Shown here one piece after another: positions 1 to 8,593 of a stretch of DNA of 64,000 nucleotides. The stretch is taken from positions 1,426,001 through 1,490,000 of the forward strand of contig NZ_CP070978.1 of the NCBI RefSeq assembly GCF_018417535.1. Direction: 5' to 3'. The position numbers were made by a program, and so were the translations under genes. The stretch comes from Burkholderia pyrrocinia (lineage in GTDB: Bacteria; Pseudomonadota; Gammaproteobacteria; Burkholderiales; Burkholderiaceae). The notes beneath the pieces are model-generated. The model saw only the letters and a program-made list of their open reading frames with translations, made no database searches and was not told where the DNA came from. How positions within the stretch are numbered: the stretch's first letter is position 1; the number at the start of each line of letters is the position of its first letter.

Positions 1-502
1 CCCATCCGTCGCCGGATTCGCGCGCATCGGCTCCGGCCATCAGCGACAGCACATGCGCATACGACAGCACGCCGGGCATGAAGTCCGCATGCGTATAGGT
101 CGCGAGCTGGTCGTCCTTGCGCTTCACGCGCCGGATCATGGTTCGCACGATATGGCGCAGCAGCGCCGACACGCGCTCGATTTCTTCATCGAGCATGCCG
201 GCCGGCACGACCGTGAGCTGACAGAATGAAAGCGCCTTCGCGGTATGGGCGCGCGGCTCGGCGGCAAGCAATGCCGATTCACCGAAGAACTCGCCACGGC
301 CGAGCGTCGCGACGATGACGCGCTTGTCGTCACATCGCGTGGACAGCTCGACCTTGCCGTCGGTAATCAGAAAGATGACGGGCTCTCCGGCGAAGCCCTC
401 CGAGTAAATGATCTCTCCGGGCGCCGCCGTACGCGTCCACGATTGCTGACGATTCAAGTCGATTCCCCTGCTGCGCTGAATGTTGCGGACTGCGCGTCGC
501 AT
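1..502 (-). CDS. Cyclic nucleotide-binding (Crp/Fnr-type) domain protein, partial
   Basis: The frame is open from an ATG at 502 to the left edge of the window, so the C-terminus is missing. The visible 167 residues contain a cNMP-binding beta-roll: a GEIIYSEG strand, a VIFLITDGKVEL strand, and a GEFFGESALLAAEPRAHTA stretch that resembles the phosphate-binding cassette (FGE...R-T-A). A long helix follows (EEIERVSALLRHIVRTMIRR), as in the C-helix of Crp-like proteins. No DNA-binding helix-turn-helix is reached before the edge, so it could be a regulator or only a cNMP-sensing protein. The ATG was chosen because it is the most upstream methionine giving an uninterrupted domain; no strong ribosome site decides it. 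Confidence 0.7.
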   Translation of the reverse strand, partial: MRRAVRNIQRSRGIDLNRQQSWTRTAAPGEIIYSEGFAGEPVIFLITDGKVELSTRCDDKRVIVATLGRGEFFGESALLAAEPRAHTAKALSFCQLTVVPAGMLDEEIERVSALLRHIVRTMIRRVKRKDDQLATYTHADFMPGVLSYAHVLSLMAGADARESGDGW

Positions 503-695
503 GTCGAAAGCATGCGTGTCACGAGTCGTCCCCGTGACTCGTTTACGTCATCGGGCTCAACATCCTTTAGGGAATTCGCACCCGGTTCGGGGCGAAATCA
601 AAGTAAAACGTTTGCGGGTTGCGCGGCTGTATCGGGAAGTTCATTTCCATGCAGGCGCGTGTAGTGCAATTGAAAGCGCGCTGCGATGATGCGCG

Positions 696-1358
696 TCAAA
701 ACTCCATGTCGAGTTCGTCGATGTCTTCCTGCTCCGCCTTCGCCGCGTCGATCCATTCCGCGACGAACGGATGCGCGAGCACAAGCATGCAGTACTCGGC
801 GATATCCGGCTCCAGCTTCACGTCGTAGGTCAGGAAGCGCGTGACGACCGGCGCATACATCGCGTCGGCAATGCCGATCTCCGCGCCGAACAGCCAGGGC
901 CCACCATACGCGGCCAGACACTCGCGCCAGATCGTCACGATCCGCTGGATGTCGTGCTGCGCGCGCGACCAGATCCGGAAGCCGGGGAAATGAGCGCGCA
1001 GGTTCATCGGCAGCGCGGATCGCAACGCGCTGAAACCGGAATGCATCTCGCCGCAGATCGACCGGCAATGCGCGCGCGCATGCCGGTCCTCAGGCAGCAG
1101 CCGCGCCTGCGGCCGGATTTCGTTCAGGTACTCGGCGATCGCGAGGGTATCCCACACCCGGTTGCCGTCATGTGTCAGGCACGGCACGAGAATCGACGGC
1201 GACAGCAGCAGCAGCTCCGCGCGCGACGCGGCATCGATCGGCACGCTGACCGTCTCGAACGCGAGCCCGCTCAGCTTCGCGAGCAGCCAGCCGCGCATCG
1301 ACCACGACGAGTAATTGCGGCTGCTGATGGTCAGCGTCGTCTGTCCGGTGGATTCCAT
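696..1358 (-). CDS. Glutathione S-transferase family protein
   Basis: A 220-residue protein with the two-domain GST layout. The N-terminal thioredoxin-like domain starts with the SRNYSSWSMRGW motif, the usual active-site loop of this bacterial GST group, and continues through the cis-proline segment ILVPCLTHDG and the glutathione-contacting DTLAIAEYL. The all-helical C-terminal domain runs from about residue 90. It would conjugate glutathione to electrophiles or act as an isomerase in the cytosol; the substrate cannot be read from sequence. The ATG at 1358 follows a GGGGAG ribosome site and gives the normal family length, so the longer in-frame extension upstream was rejected. It is divergent from phaZ. 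Confidence 0.85.
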   Translation of the reverse strand: MESTGQTTLTISSRNYSSWSMRGWLLAKLSGLAFETVSVPIDAASRAELLLLSPSILVPCLTHDGNRVWDTLAIAEYLNEIRPQARLLPEDRHARAHCRSICGEMHSGFSALRSALPMNLRAHFPGFRIWSRAQHDIQRIVTIWRECLAAYGGPWLFGAEIGIADAMYAPVVTRFLTYDVKLEPDIAEYCMLVLAHPFVAEWIDAAKAEQEDIDELDMEF

Positions 1359-1647
1359 GTCACTCCCCTGCTGAAAGCTGTTCGTGCCCCTGCACCGAAA
1401 ACGGACGCCGCACCCGTCACCCGCACCACACCTGTGCAGCTCATTCGCCGAACTGGCGCAGCGCCGCACCGTGTCGCGGCATGGGCCGCTCGCGAGACCG
1501 GCGTGGAAACGCATCGCGTGCGGCCGCCGGTCGTCGGCGTGCCGCCTGAGCCGCCGCGTTACCGAACCGCGTGCAACGCGCGTGCCAGCTACATGCTGGC
1601 ACACGGCTTGCCTCGTTCATTGCAACGCAGCGCAACGAGCGACGGCC

Positions 1648-3003
1648 ATGAACCTGCTTGCCTATCCGTTTTACCAATGGTCTGCAGAATGCCTGCGCCC
1701 GGCGCGCGCATGGGCTGCGACCACGCGCGCGACGATGTCGCTGTGGCCACCCGCCGCGTCGACACCGACAGGCCGCATGCTCGACGCGCTATGCGAACTC
1801 CTCGAATGCTGCGCGTTCTCGCATCAGCGTCCGCCGTTCGGGATCGCGTCGATCGTCGTCGACGGAGAAACGGTGCCGATCGTCGAGGAAGCGGCAGCCG
1901 CCACGCCGTTCGGCACGCTGCTGCATTTCCGCAAGGCGCGGCCGGTCGCGCGCCAGCCGCGCGTGCTGATCGTCGCGCCGATGTCCGGGCATTTCGCGAC
2001 GCTGCTGCGCGGCACGGTGCACACGATGCTGGCCGACCACGACGTGTACATCACCGACTGGCACAACCCGCGCGACATCCCGCTGACGGCCGGGCGCTTC
2101 GGTTTCGACGAATACGTCGCGCACATCATCGATTTCATCCGCCATATCGGTCCGGACGCGCATGTGCTCGCGATCTGCCAGCCGACCGTCGCCGCGCTCG
2201 CGGCAGTCGCACTGATGGCCGCCGGCGGCGATCCGGCGCAGCCCGCGAGCCTGACGCTGATGGCGGGCCCGATCGACTGCCGCGTGAATCCGACGAAGGT
2301 CAACGCGCTCGCCACGAGCCAGCCGATCGAATGGTTTGCGAAGAACCTGATCAGCGTGGTGCCGGCGGGCTTCGTCGGTGCGCAGCGGTGCGTGTATCCG
2401 GGCTTCGTGCAGGTCGGCGCCTTCATGTCGATGAACCCGGACCGGCACGCGGCGTCGTTTGCCGACCTGTATTACGAGCGCGCGAAAGGCGACCCCGCGA
2501 AAGCCGACACGCTGCGGCACTTCTACGACGAATACTTCGCGACGGCCGACCTCACCGCGGAGTTCTATCTGGAAACGGTCGAGAAGGTGTTCCAGCAATA
2601 CGCGCTCGCGCGCGGCGAGCTGACGGTCGGCGACAGGCTCGTCGAACCGGCGGCGATTCACCGCACCGCGCTGCTGACGATCGAAGGCGAGAAGGACGAT
2701 ATCTGCGCCGTGGGCCAGACGGTGGCCGCGCAGGAGCTGTGTTCGGGGTTGCCGTCATATCTGAAGACGCACCACGTGCAGACGGGCGCGGGCCACTACG
2801 GCGTGTTCAACGGCAGCCGCTGGGAAACGCAGATCTATCCGATCGTGCGCGCGACGATCCACGACAACGAACCGTACGATCGCACCGCGGATGTGGAAGG
2901 CAAAGCGAACGGCACGCACTACGTCACGCTGCGGGTATTGCTCGATGCGCGCGCAACCGGGCACGATGCGGCGACCGAAACGCCACCGCATCACGCGCAC
3001 TGA
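1648..3003 (+). CDS. phaZ: Intracellular polyhydroxyalkanoate (PHB) depolymerase
   Basis: A 451-residue enzyme that mobilises stored polyhydroxybutyrate granules. It begins MNLLAYPFYQW, the usual start of this family. The alpha/beta-hydrolase nucleophile is in AICQPTVAAL at about residue 182: as in the Ralstonia-type intracellular depolymerases, the lipase box carries a cysteine rather than a serine. The acid (EGEKDDICA) and histidine (GAGHYGVFNG) of the triad are near the C-terminus. No signal peptide is present, fitting action on granules in the cytosol. The open frame extends upstream to 1384, but only the ATG at 1648 gives the family N-terminus. No PHB synthesis genes are adjacent. Confidence 0.93.
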   Translation: MNLLAYPFYQWSAECLRPARAWAATTRATMSLWPPAASTPTGRMLDALCELLECCAFSHQRPPFGIASIVVDGETVPIVEEAAAATPFGTLLHFRKARPVARQPRVLIVAPMSGHFATLLRGTVHTMLADHDVYITDWHNPRDIPLTAGRFGFDEYVAHIIDFIRHIGPDAHVLAICQPTVAALAAVALMAAGGDPAQPASLTLMAGPIDCRVNPTKVNALATSQPIEWFAKNLISVVPAGFVGAQRCVYPGFVQVGAFMSMNPDRHAASFADLYYERAKGDPAKADTLRHFYDEYFATADLTAEFYLETVEKVFQQYALARGELTVGDRLVEPAAIHRTALLTIEGEKDDICAVGQTVAAQELCSGLPSYLKTHHVQTGAGHYGVFNGSRWETQIYPIVRATIHDNEPYDRTADVEGKANGTHYVTLRVLLDARATGHDAATETPPHHAH

Positions 3004-3042
3004 ACCCATGCGGCAACGCAACCGCCGGCGTTGCAAATGAAT

Positions 3043-3065
3043 CGCCCCGCCGTAGCGGCGGGGCG
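3043..3065. terminator. Bidirectional hairpin between convergent genes
   Basis: CGCCCCGCCG and CGGCGGGGCG form a perfect 10-bp stem with a TAG loop in the gap between phaZ (plus) and the DUF3761 gene (minus). There is no long T-tract, so termination strength is uncertain. Confidence 0.6.
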
Positions 3066-3124
3066 AGATTGACTACAGCCTTCAGACGGCGCGCGAGCGA
3101 ATGAACTCGCGCGCCCCGCCCGCG

Positions 3125-3595
3125 TTACGAGCAGGCCTTGCCGTGCGACGCATGGAAGCCCTTGGCCTTCGCATCCGCTTCCGACATGTAGCTGCCGTGC
3201 TTCGTCTTGCCGTAGTACTTGTCGGTCGAGCAGTGATAGACCTTCGTGCTGTCGTTGGCCCACACCTTGCCCGAGCCGCCGCCCGGCGCTGCAGCCGCGG
3301 TCGTCGCCGGTGCGCTCTTCGCGGGTGCGGCACCCGACGCAGCGGCAGCGGAAGCCGCCGTTGCCGGCGCCATCGCGGCCGGCGCGCTGGCGGCAGCCGC
3401 CGACGATGCGCCGTACCAGGTCTTCACGCCCTTGTGGCCGGCACATGCGCCCTTCTTCGACGCGCCCGAGTAGAACGAACCGTCCTTGCACAGACCGGTC
3501 GTGCCGGCCGGCGCGCTGGCCGGAACCTGCGCGAATGCACCGATCGACACACCCATGCCGGCGACCAGCGCGGCGATCAACATCGTTTTTTTCAT
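3125..3595 (-). CDS. Secreted DUF3761-type protein with Ala/Pro-rich linker
   Basis: A 156-residue exported protein of unknown function. A signal peptide (MKKTMLIAALVAGMGVSIGAFA) ends near residue 22. A first conserved module carries GLCKDGSFYSGASKKGACAG followed by HKGVKTWYG, the DUF3761 signature. An Ala/Pro-rich linker of about 55 residues leads to a second small module with VYHCSTDKYYGKTK and a final cysteine. The four or five cysteines suggest disulfides in the periplasm. The ATG at 3595 has a GGAGAGGAC ribosome site; the longer frame to 3751 overlaps the small upstream gene and has no signal peptide. It follows a 45-codon secreted peptide gene on the same strand and could be co-transcribed with it. 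Confidence 0.85.
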   Translation of the reverse strand: MKKTMLIAALVAGMGVSIGAFAQVPASAPAGTTGLCKDGSFYSGASKKGACAGHKGVKTWYGASSAAAASAPAAMAPATAASAAAASGAAPAKSAPATTAAAAPGGGSGKVWANDSTKVYHCSTDKYYGKTKHGSYMSEADAKAKGFHASHGKACS

Positions 3596-3656
3596 AGTCC
3601 TCTCCTGATTTGCCTGAATGGTCAAAGCGTCCCGGACATCCCGGGGAAAACCACGG

Positions 3657-3794
3657 TTACCGCACCCAGCGGCACACGCGATGGTGGTGATGATCGAAAT
3701 GGCACACGCGGTGCGAATGGGCTTCGGCAAGCGCCGGAGCGAGAACGGCACATGCCACTGCGGTGGCCGTCAGGATCTTCGCGATGCGCTTCAT
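3657..3794 (-). CDS. 45-aa exported His-rich (HHHH) peptide
   Basis: A 45-codon gene. It encodes a signal peptide (MKRIAKILTATAVACAVLAPALA) followed by a mature part of only about 22 residues, EAHSHRVCHFDHHHHRVCRW plus VR. That part holds a run of four histidines, two more histidines and two cysteines, enough to bind a metal ion. The start at 3794 has a GGGAGAG ribosome site seven bases upstream. The frame differs from the overlapping long frame of the next gene, and the clear signal peptide argues for real coding. Related short 'HHHH-motif' proteins are common in Burkholderiaceae; their function is unknown. A metal role is inference. Confidence 0.7.
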   Translation of the reverse strand: MKRIAKILTATAVACAVLAPALAEAHSHRVCHFDHHHHRVCRWVR

Positions 3795-4055
3795 GGAACT
3801 CTCCCGGGTAGGTCAGCCGGTAATCCGGCCGGTACCTCCTTAACGCCGGCCGTCGACAGGCCGTGCACCGCGCAGTCCGCAATTGACGATCTTTGACACC
3901 ACGTAACAATCCGTCACGCGAAGCTGACGAATCTCTTTCTTTTCTTTCCGGATCTTCAGCTTCGCAACCGTTCGGAATTCGAATGAACGGGGCGAAGGGG
4001 AAAGCAGCTCGCTGGTGTCGGCGAGGCACGCGGAAGCGTCCGGGAAGCATCAACG
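3795..4055. other. Gene-free upstream region of the His-rich peptide gene
   Basis: Together with the terminator beyond it, this 343-base gap (3795-4137) separates the His-rich peptide gene from the cupin gene. It presumably holds the promoter of the peptide gene. No gene with a credible start was found. Confidence 0.4.
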
Positions 4056-4075
4056 AAAAACCGCCCGAAGGCGGT
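4056..4075 (-). terminator. Rho-independent terminator of the cupin gene
   Basis: Read on the minus strand, ACCGCC-TTCG-GGCGGT forms a 6-bp stem with a UUCG tetraloop, followed by a run of T. It lies about 60 bases past the stop codon of the cupin gene. Confidence 0.8.
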
Positions 4076-4137
4076 CTGTCGCAAACGTGCGCACGAGGCG
4101 CGTCGATCGGCGCAGCGCACCTCGGGAAACCGGGCAG

Positions 4138-4572
4138 CTACGCGCCCGTCTCGCCCCACGGCGTCGGCGGCGGCACGGCGCACGGCCCTTCGACGTCGAT
4201 CGACTTGAAATCGGCGGGCCCGACGATCTCCAGATACTCCATGTCCGGCGAGTAGTCGAACAGGTAGTGGACGATCCCCGGCGCCTGATGCACGCAGTCG
4301 CCGGCGGCCACCAGCGTTTCCTGCTCGCCGTACATGAAGCGCGCCCAGCCCTTCAGCATGATCACGATATGGAACTCGGCCTCGTGACGGTGCCAGCCGG
4401 TGCCCGCCTCCGGTGCATGATTCGCCCGGACGAGTTGCGCGACGACCTTGCCGTTCGTCGCGGCCGCGATGCCGAGATCGCGATACAGGAAGAAGTCGCG
4501 CAGGCCTTCGCCCCGATACGCGGTGTCCTGCGGCTTGACATGGGAAAAATGGGTCGTGGTCGGCGTGCTCAT
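4138..4572 (-). CDS. Small cupin-domain protein
   Basis: A 144-residue single-domain cupin. The first cupin motif is GTGWHRHEAEFHIVIMLKG (His, His, Glu, His-type metal ligands). The second is GDCVHQAPGIVHYLFDYS, supplying the last histidine. There is no signal peptide or DNA-binding domain. It could be a small dioxygenase, isomerase or sugar/aromatic-binding protein; the substrate is not evident. It is transcribed alone: a terminator lies downstream and about 210 bases separate it from the ABC transporter genes, which run in the same direction. Confidence 0.85.
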   Translation of the reverse strand: MSTPTTTHFSHVKPQDTAYRGEGLRDFFLYRDLGIAAATNGKVVAQLVRANHAPEAGTGWHRHEAEFHIVIMLKGWARFMYGEQETLVAAGDCVHQAPGIVHYLFDYSPDMEYLEIVGPADFKSIDVEGPCAVPPPTPWGETGA

Positions 4573-4782
4573 CGTGGTGCTCCTTCATCGAAAGGATCCA
4601 GCCTGACAAGCATTTAGCGTTCCAGTTTGCGACGGCGCGAAGCCGTGCAAGTTACCGCTCATGCGTGTCGCGCGGCGCGCCTTTGACGGATGCGCCCGCG
4701 CAACTGTAAGCGTACTTCAATCTCCGCATCGCCCGTGACGCCATTACGACTTCACGGGCGATGCGCAATGCTGCCTGCCTTC

Positions 4783-5550
4783 TTACTTCAACCGACCCGA
4801 CAGGAACTGCCCGAGCCGTTCGCTCTTCGGATTCACGAGAATCTCCTGCGGATTCCCTTCCTCCTCGATCTTCCCCTGATGCAGGAAGATCACGTGATTC
4901 GACACGTTGCGCGCGAAGCCCATCTCGTGCGTGACGACGACCATCGTGCGGCCTTCCTCGGCGAGCTTCTGCATCACCTTCAGCACTTCGCCGACGAGTT
5001 CCGGGTCGAGCGCCGACGTCGGCTCGTCGAACAGCATCACTTCCGGCTCCATCGCGAGCGCGCGTGCAATTGCAACACGCTGCTGCTGGCCGCCCGACAG
5101 GTGCGACGGATACATGCCCTCGACGCGCGGTGCGAGGCCGACCTTCTCCAGATACTTGCGGGCCCGCGCGATCGCTTCTTCCTTGCCGATCCCGAGCACG
5201 GCCATCGGCGCCTCGATCACGTTCTCGAGCACGGTCATGTGTGCCCACAGGTTGAAGTGCTGGAACACCATCGACAGCTTCGTGCGCATCCGCTGCAGCT
5301 GCTTCTGGTCGGCCACGCGCAGCGACCCGTTGCGGTCGCGCGCGGTCTGGATCGGCTCGCTGCCGATCGTGATCTGCCCCGAGCACGGCTGCTCGAGGAA
5401 GTTGATGCAGCGCAGGAACGTGCTCTTGCCGGAGCCGCTCGAGCCGATGATGCTGATCACGTCGCCGGCCTTCGCCTTCATCGACACGCCTTTCAACACC
5501 TCGTTGTCGCCGAATTTCTTGTGCAGGTTGTCAACGGTGAGCTTGTACAT
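4783..5550 (-). CDS. hisP: Polar amino acid ABC transporter, ATP-binding subunit (HisP type)
   Basis: A 255-residue ATPase that powers uptake of a basic amino acid or histidine through the two permeases encoded just upstream. Walker A is GSSGSGKST (about residue 37), the signature is LSGGQQQR, Walker B is [12 protein letters not shown], and the switch histidine is in VVVTHEMG. The insertion [16 protein letters not shown] is typical of HisP. It is the last gene of a four-gene operon (binding protein, two permeases, ATPase), 24 bases after the permease. Substrate preference within the histidine/lysine/arginine/ornithine group cannot be fixed from the ATPase. Confidence 0.92.
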   Translation of the reverse strand: MYKLTVDNLHKKFGDNEVLKGVSMKAKAGDVISIIGSSGSGKSTFLRCINFLEQPCSGQITIGSEPIQTARDRNGSLRVADQKQLQRMRTKLSMVFQHFNLWAHMTVLENVIEAPMAVLGIGKEEAIARARKYLEKVGLAPRVEGMYPSHLSGGQQQRVAIARALAMEPEVMLFDEPTSALDPELVGEVLKVMQKLAEEGRTMVVVTHEMGFARNVSNHVIFLHQGKIEEEGNPQEILVNPKSERLGQFLSGRLK

Positions 5551-5574
5551 GCTTGGTCCTTCCTTGCGAATGCA

Positions 5575-6288
5575 TTAGTGGCCGCGCGGCGAGAGGTACG
5601 CGAGCCAGCGCGTCTCGAGCTTGCGGAACGCCCAGATGAGCGTGAACACGACGGCGGCGTACAGCACGGCGGCGATGCCGTAGGCCTGGAACGACATGTA
5701 CGTCGCCGAATTGACGTCGCGCGTGACCTTCAGGATGTCGGGCACGGTCGCGGTGAACGCGAGCGTCGTCGCGTGCAGCATCAGGATCACTTCGTTGCTG
5801 TAGCTCGGCAGCGAGCGGCGCAGCGCGGAAGGCAGGATGATCCGCGTATAGAGCTTGAAGCGCGACATCCCGTAGGCGAGCCCGGCCTCGATCTCGCCGG
5901 CCGACGTCGCCTTGATCGAGCCCGCGAAGATCTCCGTCGCATACGCGCATTCGTTCAGCACGAACGCGAGCAGCGTGCAGTTCATCGCGTTGCGGAAGAA
6001 CGTGTCGAGCAACACGTGGTTGTGCACGACCTGCAGGCTGTAGATGCCCGTGTAGCACATCAGCAGCTGCACGTAGAGCGGCGTGCCGCGGAACACGTAC
6101 GTATAGAGCCACACGGGGCCCGAGATCCAGCGGTTCGACGATGCGCGCGCGATCGCGAGCGGCACCGCCAGCGCGAAGCCGAGCGCGATCGACACGACCA
6201 GCAGCCACAGCGTGATCGCGAGGCCGCTGAAGCGGTAGCCGTCGGTGTAAAGATAGCTTTGCCAGTACTGGCTGACGAGTTCGATCAC
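5575..6288 (-). CDS. hisM: Polar amino acid ABC transporter, permease (HisM type)
   Basis: A 237-residue inner-membrane permease with about five membrane segments and the EAA loop EAGLAYGMSRFKLYTRIILP that contacts the ATPase. I chose the GTG at 6288 as start because it overlaps the TGA stop of the upstream permease by four bases (GTGA), a classic translational-coupling arrangement, and the resulting length matches the family. Upstream in-frame codons lie inside hisQ. Confidence 0.9.
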   Translation of the reverse strand: MIELVSQYWQSYLYTDGYRFSGLAITLWLLVVSIALGFALAVPLAIARASSNRWISGPVWLYTYVFRGTPLYVQLLMCYTGIYSLQVVHNHVLLDTFFRNAMNCTLLAFVLNECAYATEIFAGSIKATSAGEIEAGLAYGMSRFKLYTRIILPSALRRSLPSYSNEVILMLHATTLAFTATVPDILKVTRDVNSATYMSFQAYGIAAVLYAAVVFTLIWAFRKLETRWLAYLSPRGH

Positions 6289-6974
6289 AGTGCGAGCCTC
6301 CGGACGCCGACGGAATAACGCTTCTCGAGGTGATGCAGCACGACGTTGGACACCGTCGTGATCGCGAGGTAGATCGCGCCCGCTGCCAGCGTGAAGAAGA
6401 AGAAATCGAGCGTGCTCTTGCCCGCGTCCTGCGACGCCTTGACGACGTCCGCCAGGCCGATGATCGACACGAGCGCGGTGGCCTTCACGAGCACCTGCCA
6501 GTTGTTGCCGATGCCGGGCAGCGCGAAGCGCATCATCTGCGGGAACAGGATGCGGCGGAACACGCGCCAGCCGCCCATCCCGTACGCGAAGCCGGCTTCG
6601 AGCTGGCCGCGCGGCACCGCGAGGAACGCGCCGCGGAACGTCTCGGTGAAGTACGCGCCGTAGATGAAGCCGAGCGTCACGACGCCGGCCACGAACGGGT
6701 CGATGTCGATCTGGTCCCAGCCGAGCAGGTCGGTCGCGTTGTTCAGCAGGATCTGGATCCCGTAGAACAGCAGCAGCATCAGCACGAGGTCGGGCACCGC
6801 GCGGATCAGCGTCGTATAGAAAGTGCCAATCGACTTGAGCACGCGGTTGGTCGACAGTTTTGCCCCCGCGCCGGCGAGCCCCAGCACGAGCGACGCGGCG
6901 AGCGACAGCACCGCGAGCTTCACGGTCTCGACCGTGCCGGCCCACAGCAGCGGGCCAAATCCCTGGAAAATCAT
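6285..6974 (-). CDS. hisQ: Polar amino acid ABC transporter, permease (HisQ type)
   Basis: A 229-residue permease that pairs with the HisM-type subunit. It starts MIFQGFGPLLWAGTVETVKL and has the EAA loop EAGFAYGMGGWRVFRRILFP near residue 150, with about five hydrophobic helices. It is separated from the binding-protein gene by 68 bases that contain a strong hairpin, so it is probably made in lower amounts than the binding protein. Confidence 0.9.
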   Translation of the reverse strand: MIFQGFGPLLWAGTVETVKLAVLSLAASLVLGLAGAGAKLSTNRVLKSIGTFYTTLIRAVPDLVLMLLLFYGIQILLNNATDLLGWDQIDIDPFVAGVVTLGFIYGAYFTETFRGAFLAVPRGQLEAGFAYGMGGWRVFRRILFPQMMRFALPGIGNNWQVLVKATALVSIIGLADVVKASQDAGKSTLDFFFFTLAAGAIYLAITTVSNVVLHHLEKRYSVGVRRLAL

Positions 6975-7002
6975 GTCAGCGTATCCTGATCCTGAAAGAC
7001 AG

Positions 7003-7035
7003 GCGGCGCAGCGCGGCCGAAGCCGCGTGCGCCGC
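7003..7035 (-). promoter_or_regulatory. Intra-operon hairpin between binding-protein and permease genes
   Basis: GCGGCGCA pairs with TGCGCCGC, and CGCGGC pairs with GCCGCG, leaving one bulged base and a loop that reads UUCG in the minus-strand RNA (a C-UUCG-G tetraloop). Hairpins here in ABC operons usually stabilise the upstream binding-protein mRNA or partly attenuate transcription. No T-tract follows. Confidence 0.6.
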
Positions 7036-7042
7036 GAAAGCG

Positions 7043-7816
7043 TCAGCCGCCGTAGACGTCGAACGCGAAGTACTTCTTCTCGAGCTTCTGGTACGTACCG
7101 TCCTTCAGCATCGCGGCGATGGCTGCGTCGATCTTCGCCTTCAGGTCGGCGTCGTCCTTGCGCAAGCCAATGCCCGCACCGTTGCCGAGCGTCTTCGGAT
7201 CGTCGATATCCTTGCCGGCGAAATCGAAGTTCGCGCCGCGCGCCGTCTTCAGGAAGCCGATGTCGGCCTGCACGGCATCCTGCAGCGCCGCGTCGAGACG
7301 GCCGGACGTCAGGTCCTGGTACACGCCGTCCTGGTTCTGGTAAGGCACGACCTGCACGCCCTTCGGCGCCCAGTAGGTCTTCGCGTAGGTTTCCTGGATG
7401 GTGCCCTGCTCGACGCCGACCGTCTTGCCCTTCAGCGATTCGGCCGTCGGCTGCAGGTTCGCGCCCTTCTTCGCGACGAGGCGCGTCGGCGTATTGAACA
7501 GCTTGTCGGAGAACGCGATCTGCTCGGCACGCGCCGGCGTCATCGACATCGACGACAGCACGCCGTCGAACTTCTTCGCCTTCAGCGCCGGGATCATCCC
7601 GTCGAAGTCGTTCTCGATCCACACGCATTTCGCCTTCAGGCGGGCGCAGATCTCGTTGCCGAGATCGACGTCGAAGCCGACGACCTTGCCGCTTGTGTCC
7701 TTCGATTCGAACGGCGGATAGCTGGCGTCGACGCCGAACCGGATCGTCGACCAATCCTTGGCGTGGGCACCGACCGCGATGCAGGCAAGGGCAATACTGA
7801 GCGCGAGTTTCTTCAT
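7043..7816 (-). CDS. hisJ: Periplasmic lysine/arginine/ornithine- or histidine-binding protein
   Basis: A 257-residue solute-binding protein with signal peptide MKKLALSIALACIAVGAHA. The mature fold has the HisJ/ArgT hallmarks: IRFGVDASYPPFESKD, GKVVGFDVDLGNEICARL, NDFDGMIPALKAKKFD and SSMSMTPAR(A)EQIAFSDK. It captures substrate in the periplasm and delivers it to the HisQM-type permeases. The gene is first in the operon. About 125 bases upstream is an 18-bp palindrome identical at its core to the HutC site, and a HutC-family regulator is encoded 2.6 kb away, so histidine is a reasonable substrate guess. ArgT/HisJ symbols are interchangeable here. Confidence 0.9.
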   Translation of the reverse strand: MKKLALSIALACIAVGAHAKDWSTIRFGVDASYPPFESKDTSGKVVGFDVDLGNEICARLKAKCVWIENDFDGMIPALKAKKFDGVLSSMSMTPARAEQIAFSDKLFNTPTRLVAKKGANLQPTAESLKGKTVGVEQGTIQETYAKTYWAPKGVQVVPYQNQDGVYQDLTSGRLDAALQDAVQADIGFLKTARGANFDFAGKDIDDPKTLGNGAGIGLRKDDADLKAKIDAAIAAMLKDGTYQKLEKKYFAFDVYGG

Positions 7817-7939
7817 GGCGTTCCTGTCAGAGGCGAACTGGGCCGGGGTCCCGTCGGGCGGCCTGCACCGGCGCTGCCGGCACGGCGGCTCCGCCGCGAC
7901 CCCTTCCAACCTGGAAACCGCTCTGTTTGGCGACGCTCC

Positions 7940-7957
7940 AAGTTGTACATACAACTT
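7940..7957. promoter_or_regulatory. Candidate HutC operator upstream of hisJQMP
   Basis: AAGTTGT-ACAT-ACAACTT is a perfect 7-4-7 palindrome. Its minus-strand core, TTGTATGTACAA, is the sequence I recall for the HutC site of Pseudomonas and enteric bacteria. It sits 124 bases upstream of the binding-protein start codon. The match is seen directly; regulation by the HutC-family protein encoded from 10399 is inferred. Confidence 0.6.
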
Positions 7958-8125
7958 TGCCTTTGCAGGGGCATCACCGGCAATCCGTGTTTATCTCTAA
8001 TTGTCGGTGGATTATGACCGTGGGCCGTGAATTTCCTTAAATTTCAATTAATTATGGATTACGCTGCACTGAATTCCAGCTTTCTCGATGCGTACGAAAG
8101 CGGCCGGATGGCAGGTTGAACCTGT

Positions 8126-8290
8126 CTATACCTCGCGGGCCGTACCGACCGTTTCCAGACCGACCAGCCGGTAGCCGAACTGCAGTTCCGTCAGCAGGTG
8201 CCGCGGGCGCGCCGGCACGGGTTCGAGTTTCCGCCGCAGATTCGTCATGTACACGCGCACGTAGTGCGCGCGATCCGCGTCTGGAATGCC
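8126..8290 (-). pseudogene. kdpE: C-terminal fragment of a KdpE-like response regulator
   Basis: On the minus strand one frame reads HYVRVYMTNLRRKLEP, then ARPRHLLTEL and FGYRLVG, ending at a TAG at 8126. This is the recognition helix and wing of the winged-helix domain of KdpE (compare HYLRIYMGHLRQKLE...PRHFITETGIGYRF in E. coli). Upstream of about 8290 the similarity stops. There is no receiver domain, and no kdpD or kdpFABC nearby. It is therefore the last 50 or so codons of a deleted gene. In-frame start codons are lacking, so I do not expect a product. Confidence 0.7.
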
Positions 8291-8593
8291 CCTGGCCTCG
8301 GCCAGCCGTTGCCGCGCACGCGCGCCGCGAGCTGGCCGGTCGCATCACGACGTTCTACCGTTCGAACACGCGCAGCCGTGCGCTCACCGCGAGCGTCGCC
8401 ATCGCACGGATTTCCTTGCAGGCAATAAAAAGGCAGTCAAGACGAAAGCCGGCGGCCGTTGGGTCTTTATGCGTTCTTTTCAACGCCGGTGCGAGTCTAT
8501 ACACCGTATCGTCACCGCGATTCCTAGAATGGGCGCCATGTCCAAGACGAAATCTCCGCGGTGCGGAGCACGATGCGACCCGGGGATGAAAGC
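8291..8593. other. Gene-free stretch after the kdpE remnant
   Basis: A 90-codon minus-strand frame here (8355-8627) has no recognisable domain and no ribosome site. The region probably holds the promoter of the 104-aa gene that starts at 8594. Nothing else is supported. Confidence 0.4.

Noticed and set aside
771..3104. 777-codon frame across the GST and phaZ genes
   Set aside because: It runs over two well-supported genes in other frames and has no domain or ribosome site.
4690..6318. 542-codon plus-strand frame opposite the ABC transporter genes
   Set aside because: Antisense to clear hisP and hisM coding sequence; no domain and biased composition.
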